Source: Atrichornis clamosus
Lineage: Eukaryota > Chordata > Aves > Passeriformes > Menuridae
DNA length: 64,000 nucleotides
NCBI GenBank assembly: GCA_013400975.1
Contig: WBMZ01015464.1
Location: 62,001 to 126,000, forward strand
Reading direction: 5' to 3'
Positions 1 through 14,300 of this stretch are shown here, one piece after another. Every line of letters begins with the position of its first letter. The stretch's first letter is position 1. Made by a program: the position numbers and the translations under genes. Under the pieces are notes generated by a model, which saw nothing but the letters and a program-made list of their open reading frames with translations, was not told the origin of the DNA and did no database searches.

Positions 1-3000
1 CCTGTGGAAAGAATAGTTGGCAGCAGACGTAATTTTCTGACTTGTGTTTCTGACTGTGACAGAAAAAAAAAGTTAGCTTTCTTGACCTGCAGTGATGCCA
101 AAGCTGTGTGCAGGCTGGAGAATGCAGCCAGTGGTCTTTCCCTCATGTCTTGGGTCTTTGGAAAGAGATTTTATTGGTATTAAAGTAGACCTTAATGTTC
201 CATGGGATCTCCTGGTTGAATTCAGAGGTATGTAGCTGAGATCTGAGGGCTGTCTTCTACTCAGGCTCACTTCACCATCAATTTTTATATGGCTCTGCAT
301 GGGGCAAGAGTACAGATTTTGATGTTCTGTATTCTCACACATCACTCCATGCTTTAGTATGGATACAGTTGGACTACTTGCCTACCAAAAGTGTTTCCTT
401 TTTTTCCCTTGATATTGCTAGAAGCCAATCTCAGGTGTGTTCTGCGAGACAAAATAAAGTGAAACCTATGAATCCCAGGCCCCATGATTTACCATAGGCT
501 CCAGTGGGAGAAATGGTGAGGATTGCAAACTCCCAGAAAGTTGTTTGAATGCTATGTGAGGAATACCACCCGGGAAAGGGGTATTTTTCCTTCTTGAGAA
601 AGAACAAGAGATCAGCTGAGACCATTTCCTCTAGCATTACATAGCAGTGTAAAAATCATCCATGGGAATTTTATTTTTGACTAGTTAGCAAGTTGGGGAG
701 CAGCAATAGAAGTGATTAGAACAGTAATTAATTGTGTTGCTTTTGATCTTGTGGCTGAATCAAAAACGTGGGTTGGTTTGAACTGAAAGATAAAAAGTTT
801 CTTTTGCTGACATGAAAAATTAAGATTTTGGGTAATCCTAAAACCAAGTATTTTGGATTGTCTAAAGTCCTTTAGGTTAAGGAGTGATTGAAAACAGTTT
901 TCTAGTTTCAGGGAAACAAGGATCTTAATGGCTGTTCATTTAATTCAAATTGATTTTGGTCCTCTTGAATCCATGTTTTGCTGAATGTAACATGGGAGAG
1001 GGAAAGGGAGCTGCAGTCCCCCCAGAGTCTCTCCTGTATCATGAGAATGGAATGACAACTGTTCAGCTCCCTTATTCAAAGCAGTGCTGCACACCTCTGA
1101 AATAGTTCTCCAGACCACAAAACTTCCCAGCATTGATAACAGACAGACAAAACTGAACGTCACTCACAGTGAGAAATAGAGCTTTTTCTTTTTTTTTTTT
1201 TTTTGCAAAGAGCAGTGTGCATGTGGAAGGCGAGTAAAAATGATTCCCTAATGAAAAAGCAGTAAAAGAGCTGAAGAGCACAGCTAAACAAAGGTCAAAC
1301 TCTGCAGTTTGAATGGAGACAGAGGCTAAACCTATTTGCAATACATACAGAGTGCACTCTAAAATGTAGGTGGCCAGCCCAAGGAATATTACCATGCATA
1401 GTTAGTACATATATATGTAGATAACACATGCAAACATACATTTTGAAAGCCTGTCATCAGAACGAATTGCAAAGCACAGAACACACACAGGAGTTCAAAA
1501 AGATGTAGCTGGAGAACATAATACCAAGATCACCCCAGAAACAGCAGCATTTTTTCAACAATACAAGAGCCATGTCAAGGAATAGTGGATTAAGGAAGTT
1601 GCGTGAGATACTGATACAGGTCCTGGCATCCCAACAGTGTGTATGATCCATGCTGTGTCCCCTTATCCCTGAGAGATGGAACAAAAGGTGAAAGTGTTAA
1701 AAGTAAAGGTTGACGATTCAGTGTGACCAAGTGACATCTTATGGTTCTGTTGTAAAGAAATAAATGCTATTTTGACCTGTTGTCTGTCTGTACACAGAAG
1801 GTCTAGATGAGGCCACCTTGAGAGTGTGGTTACATGGGGAAGGTACAGAGATGAGGAGGCTTCCAAAAGAGGAAATCATGTCTAGACTTCAAAATGCCAG
1901 TTCTCAGTTTTGTTTTAGGTGGTGATATCCTGTCTGGTATCTTTGAGGAGAAATAATTGAGAGGAAACAGTCAGTAACATGTAAGGTGATACTAAGTATC
2001 ATTTCAGAGTAAAAGTTCCCAAACTTTCATATTGAATATTGTCACCTACCCTCAAAATTTGTCACAGCTAGAAAGGCAGCATGTATTTTATTGTCTGATA
2101 GAGTATCAATTTAATACCACTGGCCAGCAGTGATGGAAAGTGTTCTTGTGAGGCCTGTCTGCAAAGTCTTGACTAACTTGTACACTGTAGTCAATGTGCC
2201 TTCTTCATATGTTTTTAGGTTAAAGGTTAAATATTTTGGTTTCTTCCATGTTTTAGCTGTCTTGGGGGTTGGAATGGATGGGCTGATTCTCAGCTTTTTT
2301 TTTTAATAAGTGACTTGATAAATGTAAGTAAAATATAAAATGTTGGCCCTATGGAGTAAAGTTCACTGTTTCTGGTAGTTCAAGTTAAGTTTCCCCAGTT
2401 TTGCATATTTTCTATGTATACTGTGCCTCTGGTGTCGAGAGGGGGGATCTCAAACTCAGTACTTCCCTAAACGAAGAGGAAAACAATTATTTATGTTGTC
2501 TGTGGTTAACCTACAGAGCAGTATTAATGGTCTGTAAAATCTCTTAAGGTAATTGACCCAATAGAAACTTCTGAGAAACTATTTAAACTTGAAAGAAAAC
2601 TTCCATGGGAAGATAGGATAGCATGGAGTTAAAATCATCAGGAGGGTGAGTTGGTGTGTAGATGAAGATCCTCTTGTAATGCATTCATGGGAAGTAAGAA
2701 GGCAGAGGAGTGTGTATTTAGGTGCTAAGGGGAAGAAGCCATTAAGTGGAACCAAAAATCTTCAGTACAGTTAATTCTTTCATTTAGATGACAGTGGCAG
2801 TCCACACTTGGATGCAAATACTGGAAACTTCACTTGAGATGCCAATAATTGCATTTTGTATTCCTCAAATTCAAATATACTGGAGTGTTTTCCTAGGTAG
2901 AAATGACAGTGTAATACTTAAAACTTTAAATGGAACCTTACAGCCATTGTGTAATTATATTTGTAACATATAAAAGTTGTGCTTGAAAACAGGACTTGAT

Positions 3001-3542
3001 GCTATCATGTAATGTGTCCCTTTACAGAGAATAACCTAGGTGAACAAAAGTTACAAAAAAAACAGCCAGACGTAGTTGGTTTTCTTTTTTTTTTTTTTCC
3101 TCTGGACTATTAATGGTTTAGAATATTTTCATACAGAAAATTTAATTAACTAATTGTACTTAATACTGATTCAGGGCTTTCATAGTCTTAGAAGAGGAAG
3201 GCAATGCAGTTACTCTGAAAACATACATAGTTCTTATAAAGTTAGCTATTCCTTCTATTCTGTCACTCAAATTTTCACCTCAATCCTTTTATGGATGGAC
3301 AGGCATTAGGGTTTTTAAAATTATTTGACTGTGTAAACTTCTTTGTAGGGATTTTAGGGATATCCTAAGATTTTCATTATATTTTCATCCATACTCTGAT
3401 AGTTCTTAGAAGAAAACTGGCAGTGTTTCCCTCTCTAGCCTTTGCAGTTCCTCAGAGAAGATGAAGTGTTGCATTTTTTCTTTCCGTTGTTGTTTTTATT
3501 TCTGGTATCGCAGTGGAAAATAAAAGCCAGCCGCTTTCCCCC

Positions 3543-3577
3543 CACACGTGTGTGTGCCCACAGACACGCGTGCACAC
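3543..3577. repeat. Alternating purine-pyrimidine stretch with E-box palindrome
   Basis: A degenerate CA/TG stretch contains the 10-bp palindrome CACACGTGTG (3543-3552, with E-box CACGTG at its centre) and the palindrome CACGCGTG (3565-3572). A further GTGCAC lies at 3585-3590. Alternating purine-pyrimidine DNA of this kind can adopt left-handed structure. No function is shown by the sequence alone. Confidence 0.55.
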
Positions 3578-3699
3578 CCTTCCCGTGCACGCAAGCACAC
3601 ACAAGGAATTCTTGCTTGTGCACAGCCAAAAGAGGCTGGACACGGCTGTCTTCAGCTCAGTGGAAATTGGCATCATCCCATCTCCAGTAAACAACAGCC

Positions 3700-3707
3700 T
3701 GACGTCA
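3700..3707. promoter_or_regulatory. Perfect cAMP-response element octamer
   Basis: TGACGTCA, the palindromic CREB/ATF site, lies about 130 bp after the alternating purine-pyrimidine stretch and is followed by a short CpG-containing segment. It is about 39 kb upstream of the SERTAD2 promoter. A perfect octamer containing CpG is less common than chance in methylated vertebrate DNA, but its activity is unproven. Confidence 0.4.
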
Positions 3708-6700
3708 GCTCACGCAGCGGTGATAGCAGCAGAACTTGAGAGATTTTTCAACTGGCCGAGCTGTTGAAAGGCTATCGCTGGGTTTGATAATCTCTGGCTG
3801 CACTTGAGAGGAATTGGTGCAAAGGTGGGGGGAGGAATGGTTGGTTAATGACAGAAATAATAGAGCAATTCCTGATAACTTCATGTGGGGTGGAGAGGTG
3901 ATTTTTAAGTCTTACACCAGAGCGTGTTTTGATTCCCAGCTCATCAGCTGCAGTCATTCTCTCCTGTATTGTTCCAGGTTCTGAAATCCTGGCTGCTCTG
4001 TAGAATTCACATTCGTGCCCTGTTGGAAGTTGGAGAACAATTAAAGTGCTGTAGAACAGTCAATCAAGCAGATGATGAAATTTGACTTTTCTAATGTGTT
4101 GAATTAAGCACTTCCATTATGATTTCAATTCCTGATGTTTGCTTTATTCAGTTGTAGATGTAGTTCAAAGAACCCCAGTCTGGTAATGCTAAGATTTTTA
4201 CTGGTTTATGTATATTCCATTTCTTTTAGAAGGATATAAGTCATTGAGGCCCCACATTGCAACCACAACACCCAGAAAAGGTTTACTTGAAAGATACTTG
4301 GTTATTCATCATTATCAAATTAAACTAGAATAAAGGGACCATTTTGTGGTGCTGGTTTCAGATTTTCCTGAAATGCTGCAAACCCCTTGACTGCAAAGTT
4401 AGTGAAGACTGCTACGTTTCTGAAACAGAGCCACTGTGACTTAATTTTAATTACAGCTGGTTCTCCTCATAACCCGACAGTTGAAAGAGATTTTTCTATT
4501 GTTCAGTACTACCGCTGAAAACACATTTCCATTATGAACTTACAGTCCTCCTATGCCAAAACCAACAGTTAAAAATGAATGGTTTGCTCTGGTAACAGGA
4601 AAAACAAACATGAAAATCATTGTGTTGTGTGACAGAAAATCAGAATGTTAAAGAAGTTGATAAACCTACCAGGATAACTATTTGATGGGCTGTTCTTGAA
4701 TCAAAGACACTTCCAAGGAAGTATTGCAAGGATATAAATAATAGCACATCAACTTCTGCTTTGTTTCTTGTACTGCAGCAAAGATAGCAAAAAGTTCATA
4801 TTCCATTTAGGTCCTGTCACCAGGGATTTAAGAGTTTTGTGAAATCCTGGAAAGGAATGTGAATAACTGCCAATATTAACATTTTCTAATGTACACATTT
4901 TTACATCTGCTTTTAGGGTACATTCAGACTAGGTTAATCATAAAATCTGTCTTAGTAGGGAGGGACAAGAATGTAAGAGGGAAAGAAAAATTGGACTTTT
5001 TCTAGGATAGTGTCTGTCCTATTAGTAGTTTTTGAGCCTTTTGACCAAATCTGATGGGGACGCACAAGTCTCAAAAGTTCACAACTTCTGAGAAAGTGGG
5101 CAGGAAAACAAGGACCTGTCTGAGCCCATGCTTCTCAGTGAGTTCATTGAGATCAAAAGCAGGTATCATCTCGTTAGGAGAACTATACCACTGGGATTGC
5201 TGATTTGGCAGAGGGGAAAGAAAGGGTGAGCAGAAGGTCTTTACAAACCAGGGAAGTCCTGGCTTTCTGTGTGCCTGACTGTCCTTGGAGACTCATGTGG
5301 CTGCTTGACATCCTGCTCCCCAGAGGGGCTGGCATGTGGCAGGTCCTGACTGCACTTGATTTATGAGAAAAGCCCAGGACAATTTTAGAAGAGACCAAAA
5401 GCCAAGCTGTCAGAAAGCTTGTGCTTCAGAGCTTGCAGTAGCAGAAGAGTTGACAGCTCAGGTAAGGAATTTGTTCAAGAGGAATTGGCTGGAGCAAAAC
5501 TTGCAGACTTCTTACACTTTAGGACCCGCATGCAACTCTGGTATGACAACTTTGGCCCTGTGCAAATGTGAACTTGCCAGCTTGTAGGAGAAGGGCAGAC
5601 CTCTCCTGGTGTCCTTCCCAGGCAGGTGTGACATGGTTTGGGCAGCGTGACCTGTGTACAGAGTTTGGAGCAGACTGCCTTAGGTCTCTTTATTACCTCT
5701 TTCCTTCTCTGTGTAGAGTGGTAGGCTACAAGACAGTGTCTTCCCTGCTGTCTGCCTCCTTTTCTGGACTTGTGCCTGCAGAGGGAAAACTGGGACTTGT
5801 AGCCCTGTGAAACTCTTACAGAGGTGGTAGCTGAGCAGGGGTCTCGTCCTAGGTCACTTCAGCAGTACTGAGCATTGCACTGGGACTTGTCACAACCCCC
5901 AGCAGAACTTCTTCTGAAAAGTATGCCAGCAGCTCACAAAGGTAGTTAATCTCTCAGCTGCAGCCTCCCGGAAGTTCTGTTAGGCTGTGACCGAGAGGAG
6001 ATGTGCAGTAGGAAAGGTCCTTTATGTAGATTTTTTTTTCCTTGCCCTCCTTTACTGTCTCTCATCTTGTTTAACCAGCCTGCTACTGCTCTAAATAGAG
6101 AGATGAGGTGATGGGAAAGGTCTGCACACTTCTCCCTGCCTCCAAGTGGGTAACATTTGCATTTGCTGCCAGTGGTAAGAGTTAGCCAGAACTGCTCACA
6201 CTAGCCTTGACCTAAGCCTCAAGTCATGTTGCAGCATGTTTCCTCTTGCTGGAAACCTGCAGAATGGCCTTTTGGATACTCAGCCTTGCTTGTCTCTTCA
6301 TGTAACAAAGTCTGCTGGATGGCTGTTGAGTTTTTGGTTCACTTTGCATGGAGCGAAGTTACATTTGGCTTTGGTGTGGCCAGGTGTCCAATAATACGGA
6401 ATTTTAACCAGTTGTTGAAAAAGATCTTGAAAGTGTTGTGGAGAAAGTTGGAAAAAGGCTTCCAAATAGGCTGATTTGCTATCAAGGTGTAATTTTGAAA
6501 TGGTTTTGTCATGCATCTTAAAAGGAATTATTCTTCCCCAAAGATTCAGAAAAATCTTGTAGTCACCCCCTTCAAAGTAATGTTGCAAGGGTTCTAAAGA
6601 ATTGATGCTGAGTGCATCCTTTTGTTCTTAGATGATTTGAGATCCTTGTAGGTTGATATTTTCAGGATTTTTGTGTAACTTAAAGGGCTAAAAGAAAAAT

Positions 6701-8109
6701 AGTAAAGCTGAAGTTCTTACTTAATTGCTTCTCGGTACTTGGAAATGTTGCATGCTCCTACCCTTGCCCCTTCTGTGCTCCTGTAATGTTAGAACTTTTC
6801 TGAATAGTAAGGAATCACCATGAGGATGGCCTCTCCTTGTGCTTGATCCCAGTGTTAGATGGGATGCACAAATAGCTCTGGGTAAGACTGAGGGAGGGAG
6901 GATTCTTACCAGCTGTTGCCACTGGAGCCTTGCAAGAGCTGCTCCCAGACCTGTTCTGTGTCTGCTACAGAACACACAGCAGTGAGTTTAATGAGGTGGA
7001 GGACAGTCCCCAGTAGATTTTGGGGATTTGGGGTTTTCTTGTTTAAGACACTCCTTGAAAATGAAGAGGCAGAATAATTCTGCAACTCACGTCGTCTCTA
7101 TCTAAACTCAAAAATCCAAGAACATTTTCCAGGCGTGGTTTCATACCTTGGCCAGGTCCTCACATCCTACTGGTGTAAAATGTGGGTTTCCAATTGAAAT
7201 GACCAGCAAGAGTAAAAAGGGAGGGAGTCACAGTGATCCTGTTTCATAGCTTAGAGATAGCCGCCAGGGCTTGCTCCTTTTTTTTTCTCTCTATAATTAT
7301 GTTTTTTTCTCCCTAGTGAGCAGGGAGTCCTATGGAGCATGTGATGCCTTCACATTCTCCCTTGCTCACGTCTCATTGAACCAGAGACCAGTCCTATCAA
7401 GAGGGATCCCAAAGTTCCTCATAGTCTTTTCCTCAGACTGGAAAGATTCTCCTTCTCGACTGGTCATTTTAAAGGTAGTGCCAACCACAGGAAATTTACT
7501 GATTTCTTGTTGGCAATGCTGTGAAAGCCCAAAGGAGAAAGAAATCAAGAAAACCAGAGCAGAGGGTGAGGAAGACTGATGAGCAGGAAAAATTGGACTT
7601 TTGTGGATCGACACTGAGCAAAACAGGGATTTGTGTGCTATTAGGACAGTCAGGTAAAACACACAGCCTGTTCAGCTCCATGGTACTCCCTGCTGAGGTC
7701 CCCCAGTTCTACCTGTGCAAATGCCTTGTGGATTTTTTTTTCACTCGGAATAAAACAGTATGATTAGGAGGAAAAAAAAAAGGCAACAAAACAAACACAC
7801 CCTAACCCAAAAAAGTTCTTGCAACTGAAATGTTTGTTTCTACCACTGAAAACTCAAGTTTTCTCATTACTGCAATAATGTGTTGAATTGAAATGGCTGA
7901 ATGGCTTTAATTATAATACTGATTTTATTTTTCTTTTTGGTAGCAATAATAGTCAAGCAATCGCATGCCGACAAAGACAGCTTTGAACGAGCAGCAATCC
8001 TGAGAGGTGCCATCCTGCTGCCTCCCCCCCAGCCCCATCTCCCAACTCTTGACAAAGAAAACAAGTCACTGCCTCTTCAAGACTTTTCTTGTCCTTTCTG
8101 TTCGTGACA

Positions 8110-8310
8110 GGCGTAAGTGTTAGGAACATCTGCTGGCCCGAGCTTGCTTCCTCCTGCTGTGCCGGGCTCTGGCAGGGCCGTGCAGAGGAGCCAGGACCCC
8201 GTGCCAAGCACGGAGCGTGGCGTTGCCGAGCCAGGCCTTCGGCGGGGCCGTGTCTGCAATAGCAGGGCACGGGCTCTGTGCGACTGGCAGGGCTCTGCTC
8301 AGCTCCTCCT
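8110..8310. other. Small CpG-rich patch in AT-rich DNA
   Basis: About 200 bp are clearly richer in G, C and CpG than both flanks. No splice sites or open frame with recognisable similarity accompany it. It could be an orphan CpG patch or a weak enhancer or promoter. The call rests on composition judged by eye. Confidence 0.4.
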
Positions 8311-11300
8311 GGGTTCTTAGGCCACAGCTCTCACAAGTGGCAGCATTGTTGGTGTTTTCTCTTTGTGGATAATGAATGTTATTTTAAGCAAAATAGCCAA
8401 GGGGGATAAACGGATCAACATGTGAATCTGAAAACATTTTCTATGAGCTTTGACTTTGAAAGTTACTATAAATGAGACATTGCAGAGAACACTTTTCTTT
8501 CACAATTTATTCTTTAACTTTTTTCTGCCTTTCAATAATGTTTTGTGATTCACTAGCTGGAGTTTTTTTGTGGATTTTTTCCCTTTGCTCTGTCAGGTTT
8601 CCTTGATGGTGGCAGTATTTTCCAGAGCAACCTGAAGGGAAATTATATCATTTCACAGGGACATGGAATCTGTAAAGAGAGATGCAGACCCTGCTTTATT
8701 TTGTAATTGTTTGCTTCAGAGTTGGCTAACTTTCTCTTTGGATGGAATGGACGAAAAGCATTTTGCTTTCTTTCAGTTTTTTAAAGTAAGGCATAGGGTT
8801 TCTCTGCTGTCTCCTAAGACTGGTTGGTTGCATACTTTTAATATTTTCACCAAATTAAAAAAAAGATAAAGGAATATGCGGAGACTTGGTCTATTTCATG
8901 TCACATGTGAGGTCAATGGGAAAAAATTACGTGCATCTAGGAGTAAAATTTGTCTCAGACTTGTCAGATCCTAACAAGTAGTGATCTTGCTACTTGCTGT
9001 TAGATTGTAGAGTGCCTGTGATATACAGAGGAAAAATACACAGTAATATGATGCGGTGCTTCAGATCTGTTTTCTGGGGGATGGACGGGGAGTTCCTGAG
9101 GCTATTTTATGTGCAATTTCCTGATACGAGAATTTTTAAAGACTCTTGTAATGATTTATCTGGAGATTTTCTTGTAACAACATCAAAAGGCAGCCTGAAG
9201 TTACACTATCCTATACTTCACTCAAATCAGCCTTATAGAATAATTCAGTTGTTTTTTCCTTCTAAGTACACACTGAGTGTGTGTGGCAATGATCCTGGAG
9301 CCTGCAGGCAGCTGCAACAGAAAAGGACTTCCGTGGTTTGCTTTTGCTTTCTCTTCCTGTCCCCTCCATTTTCATATATGTTTTTGAGGAGGCCGAGTTT
9401 CTGGTGGACTACCTAGTGCAAGATCAGGGGAAAGTGAAACTGTGTTTTGGGGCTTGTTTTGTTAGTTCTTTTGGTTTTCATATAGTGCTCTATCAAAGGC
9501 ACTGTTCTTTAATATTAAAAGCAGCCCAGCAGATGGATAACTTAAAAATGTCAATCGATAAAAATTAAAGTCTGAACTTTATCTATAGGAAATACTAATG
9601 AGAGAGAAGCTGAGTATGTCTCCCCCTCAGCCCTGCCCCCTTGCAGAATGCCAAGCATCATCACTGTGGCATCATTTGAAAGTAACTTTGTAGTACTTCT
9701 AAGTAGCTGAAACTGAAAAGAGTAGAAATCAAGTTGATAATACAGTTTCTTTTCAAATGCTTTCTCTAAATGTTTAACACTGTGTCCCTGAGGAAGTCCC
9801 ATTATTAAAGCTACGTGACTATGAAATCACCTTGACTCTGTGGGGTAGATATTTGAGAGTCCTGGGGATTTTCCTCATCTGACTCTTAGAGTTTTCTTTC
9901 GTTGCAAGGATTGCAAAGGTTTTTTGCGAAACATGTCCCTCTCAGAGTTTGTATCATCTCCAGTCAGGTCAAATTGACAGGTCTGGCAGGAATTACATGT
10001 GTACACGAGGCATATAAACCAAAGCATGTTATTAGCTGATACTAAGGGTTCCTGTAAACTTTTCTCAAAGGATTTTACAGCTTGTTCACAAATAAATGCT
10101 AAAGAAGAGTTTCTGTGCTTTTCAGGCACCTTTTTCCCCATGTTACATTAATAACACTAACAAAACTCAACAGTGCATGCTTCTGGAATTAAGGACAGAG
10201 GCCCTAACTCGCTTTGCAAACAATAGATACTTGTAGAGAGGGACTGTTCCTCTCTCCTCTGCCACAACCTGGCGTGGAGTGGGACACGGCAGCTGTGTGA
10301 CAGCATGACAGCAACATGAGGCATTGGAATGAAAAGCAGGAGAATTTTACCATGTTCTGTAGCAATGGTGAAAAACTTAACCCAAAATAGAAGCTGATCA
10401 AGAGAGCAGGGTTTAACAGTTGGCTGGCTGGGAAGTTTCATTTCTCTGCAAAGTGTGGACTGTTAGTTTGTTGGTTGTTGGCTGGTTTTCTCCCAAGTTA
10501 CAAAAACTTGGTCATTCTTTGGTTCAACTTCCCTTACTCCAAGGTTTGGTTTTAGAGCAGGTAGTGAACCAAGGCATGGGGTGTCCAGGGCAATGTACAG
10601 GGTGCTCTGCTTTATCTCTCCTGTATAGATAATGTGGTATCAGCTTTGAAAGCAGAGTTGTGTGTGTTGCATAAGGGTGTCTTATGTCTCCCTCTGTATC
10701 TATGCAGAGCTGTTAGGCTGCAAGATACTGTGCTGCAGATCTGTGCAGCAGCTTCCCTGGGGGTAGGCAGTCCATGAGAGAACAGAACACTGCTGCTACA
10801 TCACTACCAGTTCGAGTAGCTGCAGCCCTTGGATCTTTCCCCGGGGGCCTCTCCTTTGCGTATTAACCCAACCTGACCCTGCTTGCCTTGCAGGAACTGC
10901 CTGGATCACAGCTAAAGGGGGTATGGCTGTAGGCATGGAAGTGTAAGGTCTGACAGTGATGGCATCAATGAGCAGGAAGCCTTGTACTGCTCTATGTGTT
11001 CTTATGAATGCTGAAGCCAAAATATTAATGCATTTCTTTTTTCAGCTGTTACCAGTACAGTATGTTTAGTAGTTATTTGAAAACTACATGACAAAAAAGA
11101 AAGGCCAAACCCCCTTAACTAAACCATTTACAAAGCATTCTTTTTATTCCATGTGGACATAAATATGGGCAGAATACCCTTATGGTTTTCTGACTGGGTC
11201 ATTCAGCCTTAAATTGAAGTGACCTTATTCTGAGGGGATCCAAGGAGCTCAAGCCTTGAATTTTTTCTTGCTATGGTTGCTGATGATTTTTACACTCTTA

Positions 11301-14300
11301 GCAAGACTTCTGGTGGATGATATACCAAAAAGCTTGCAGTGGCAAAAATTACCAGTGAATTCACCAAAGGAAAGCTATGTGTGTGTAGGTTCAAAGAAGA
11401 GGATGTCTTTGGATTTTGGTTATTTCAGCTTGAGTTTTAGTGTGTAGTTTGTCTGGTCCTTTGAGCTGCTGCTCTCTGGCAGTGAATTCACATTTCAGCT
11501 TTTTTTCAGTTGATTTGATTTTGCCTAACAGGTTAAATTTTTTCCTTACTTATGATCAGACAGTGCTGATGGGCTTAGGAGGGCTGGTTTAATGTGATCC
11601 TTTGTGTTTAGGTGTACATGAGCACAGAAATGTTTTTAGTGGCGTGTGTTTCTTCTAGAAGTGCATGCTCTTCTAAAAGCTTTGGGATTGTTTGGTTGTA
11701 TATACCAAAACCACTTTCTTTTCTGTTTTCCTCTTTCTGTTCCAGAAACTGGTGAAAGATCTGTTTGACTTCAGGTTTTCTTTTTAATTAATTTTCCAAT
11801 GGATGAACTTCAGCAGTGATTTGAAATGAGCCTGAGATAGAAGTTAGACATAAATGCCACAAAATTCACTATCTATGCATGATTTCAAATCTCAACCATG
11901 AAAAACTGACAAGATTTGCTTTCAGATTTGAAGACAACTTAAACTGCAAAGCAAGGCAAAAAGAAAGTCTGGTACTTCTAATGCTGCTGAAGTGAGTGCA
12001 GTTTTTGAAGCCACCAGCTACTAAAACATGCTAATTACTCCATGGAGATGATAATGTGTTTTGGACGTCAGCTGAACAGTTGGTATGAAACTTGGGCCCT
12101 GGAAAGTCAGCTGCTACTCACTGTAATGGAGTCGGTGTCACCTGCTGACCCTTCTTTTGTAAGAGTTTAGACTTGGTGTGAAGGGGGTAGAAGATGTTTT
12201 CCTTCCCATAACTGAAGATACGGGTGTGTGACTATAAGAGTTGCCACTCCCTGGAGGCAGAGACTTGGGGTAATTAAGCAGGAGCACAGACACCTAAAGA
12301 GAGAGAGAATTTCCAATAACTAGACATACAAAATTAAACCAAACTGGTGATTCTAGTTTCAGGTAGTGACTGTACTGGTTTTGCATGGCAGAGACAGTGT
12401 ACACAGGGAATGTTAGGTTATAGTGCCCACAATAGCTTTCCAAATACCACTCAGACAGCCACAATTGATTGATTTTGTGCCTCTAATTTTGACTTCTTTT
12501 GATCAGTGGGAAAAACAGATTCCTCTAAGCCAAGGGAACCATACCCCACCATCTTGCAGTTGTAAATAAAGCTTGATTCTCTACAAACTTCATTGTGAAT
12601 TGCTGTAGCATGTGTGACTCATAGCCTAATTAAACAGTCTCAAAAAGAATACAATCTCAGCATTAGTTGTGTTTTTACTAAGCATATCCAAGTATTTTCT
12701 GTCTCTTGGAGAGTCAAATATGTGGTTTTAAATGATCTGCCTGCCTGACATTGGATTGCCAAACCATCAGTGATATCTGCCATGAATGTGCAGGACTGAC
12801 TTGTCCAGTGACCATGCTGGATGGCTGGTTTGAAAGGGGAAATTTATTTCAAAAAGTACCTGCACTTGTGCTTTAATTGGGCCCTCACTTCTTAGATGTG
12901 CATGTTTGTGTAAGTGTATGAGAAAAAACAGCTACGGAAAGTAGTCTTCCAATTCTCTGCGTGAGTATAATGGAGGAAGGAATTGTTACTTTATTTTTTT
13001 TAATTAATTTTGCGTAGTAGAATAATGTAAGGAGGTTCAGCCCTGTGTTTTCAGTGAATAACTACTTGGTAGTGAAATGAAGTAATGAAAAATGTTCAGT
13101 TTTTGGGGATACTGTGCATTTGAAAAAGAACATTTTTGCATACTGAGTAGGATGCTCCAAGGCATGCGTAGTCTTATAGAGGCTTTTTTCGTTTCTTTTA
13201 AATATGGTCCTTGGTGAAAAGTCAGACGTGCTGTAGGTAAAATTTCCATTTGTGATCCTTTTGCTTCTAACCTTGTTGAGCTCTTAGATCTACGTACTTG
13301 TGCCTTTGAATCTCTGTGTGCGGTGCAGAGCTGTTTATGCATCTTATTCTCCTGTTCCTTCACCACAAACCATCTGATGCCCACAGAAGTATTTTTCCAG
13401 GCCAAAGTGCTCTTAAATAAAAGACCTGATTTTAATTGTTTTGTACCTAATATTTTATGACTACAAACTGCTGTGAGAGTATCAGTTATTTCAGAGATTT
13501 TCATTCCTTTTAATTATTCTGTTTTTGGATGTCTTTACTTTAATTCTTGTCTATGTATATGAACTTACATCTTATCTCTGCTACTCCAAATTTGTCATTA
13601 TTTTGCTATGCTAATACCTTTTTTCAGCTTTCAAAGCTGCCTTGTGTTGCTTTTGGGTTTACTGGTTTCTTCAGAGGGGAAAATTTTTGGCTAATACTTA
13701 ACCTACTCAATAGCATAGGTGCTTTGCAGAATAATTTTTAATAAATCCCCCCAAAACAGGTGTCTTCCAGTGGACTGGAATACAGGAGAGGAGAGCAGGG
13801 GGTGTGCAGTCTGGAAAGACAACTCAGGAGACCTGAGTTGCATGCCCAGCCTTTAAACATTCCCTTTGTTCTCTTGCATTTGCTATTCCTTCTGCTGTTT
13901 AATTCCTGATGATTATATTTCCTTTTCCCATCCCTCTGACATATCTGTTTAGCCTGTAAGATGTGTGGCACAGAATTGTGTCCAGACATGGATGTGTGTG
14001 CAGAGCCAGACCCACGTGAATCTCCAGGTTCAAGAGGAGGACAGCAGTGGCAGCGTTACCGTCCTGAAGCTGCAGTGATTATATTCCCATCTTGGGAGCT
14101 CTTGTACTTGAGGTTGCTTGTCTCTAGGTAACTCCTCGGTGTCACACTTCTCTGCAGCACATCCTAGGATCATTCTGCCACATCCAGACCTCTCCTTCCC
14201 CGGGGCTCCCTGATCCCTGCAGTCCCTATTACACACACACCATCAGAGGAGGAGCAGTGCTGGTTACCTGAGAGCCCCAAACTCCATGAGCCAGACCCAC

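Larger units (their letters stand above)
1..8100. other. Upstream gene-free DNA, first part
   Basis: No coding exon, RNA gene or clear transposon is recognised. Open frames here are short, overlap on both strands and resemble no family I know. The stretch holds homopolymer T tracts (16 T at 1189-1204, 14 T at 3085-3098), an alternating purine-pyrimidine stretch at about 3543-3577 and a perfect CRE octamer at 3700-3707. The rest is AT-rich unique-looking sequence. It may contain distal regulatory elements, but that is inference. Confidence 0.6.

Noticed and set aside
6298..6588. Minus-strand frame with a stretch faintly like a transposase tail (EGGDY)
   Set aside because: The likeness is a few residues only. 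No terminal inverted repeats or catalytic motifs were seen nearby.
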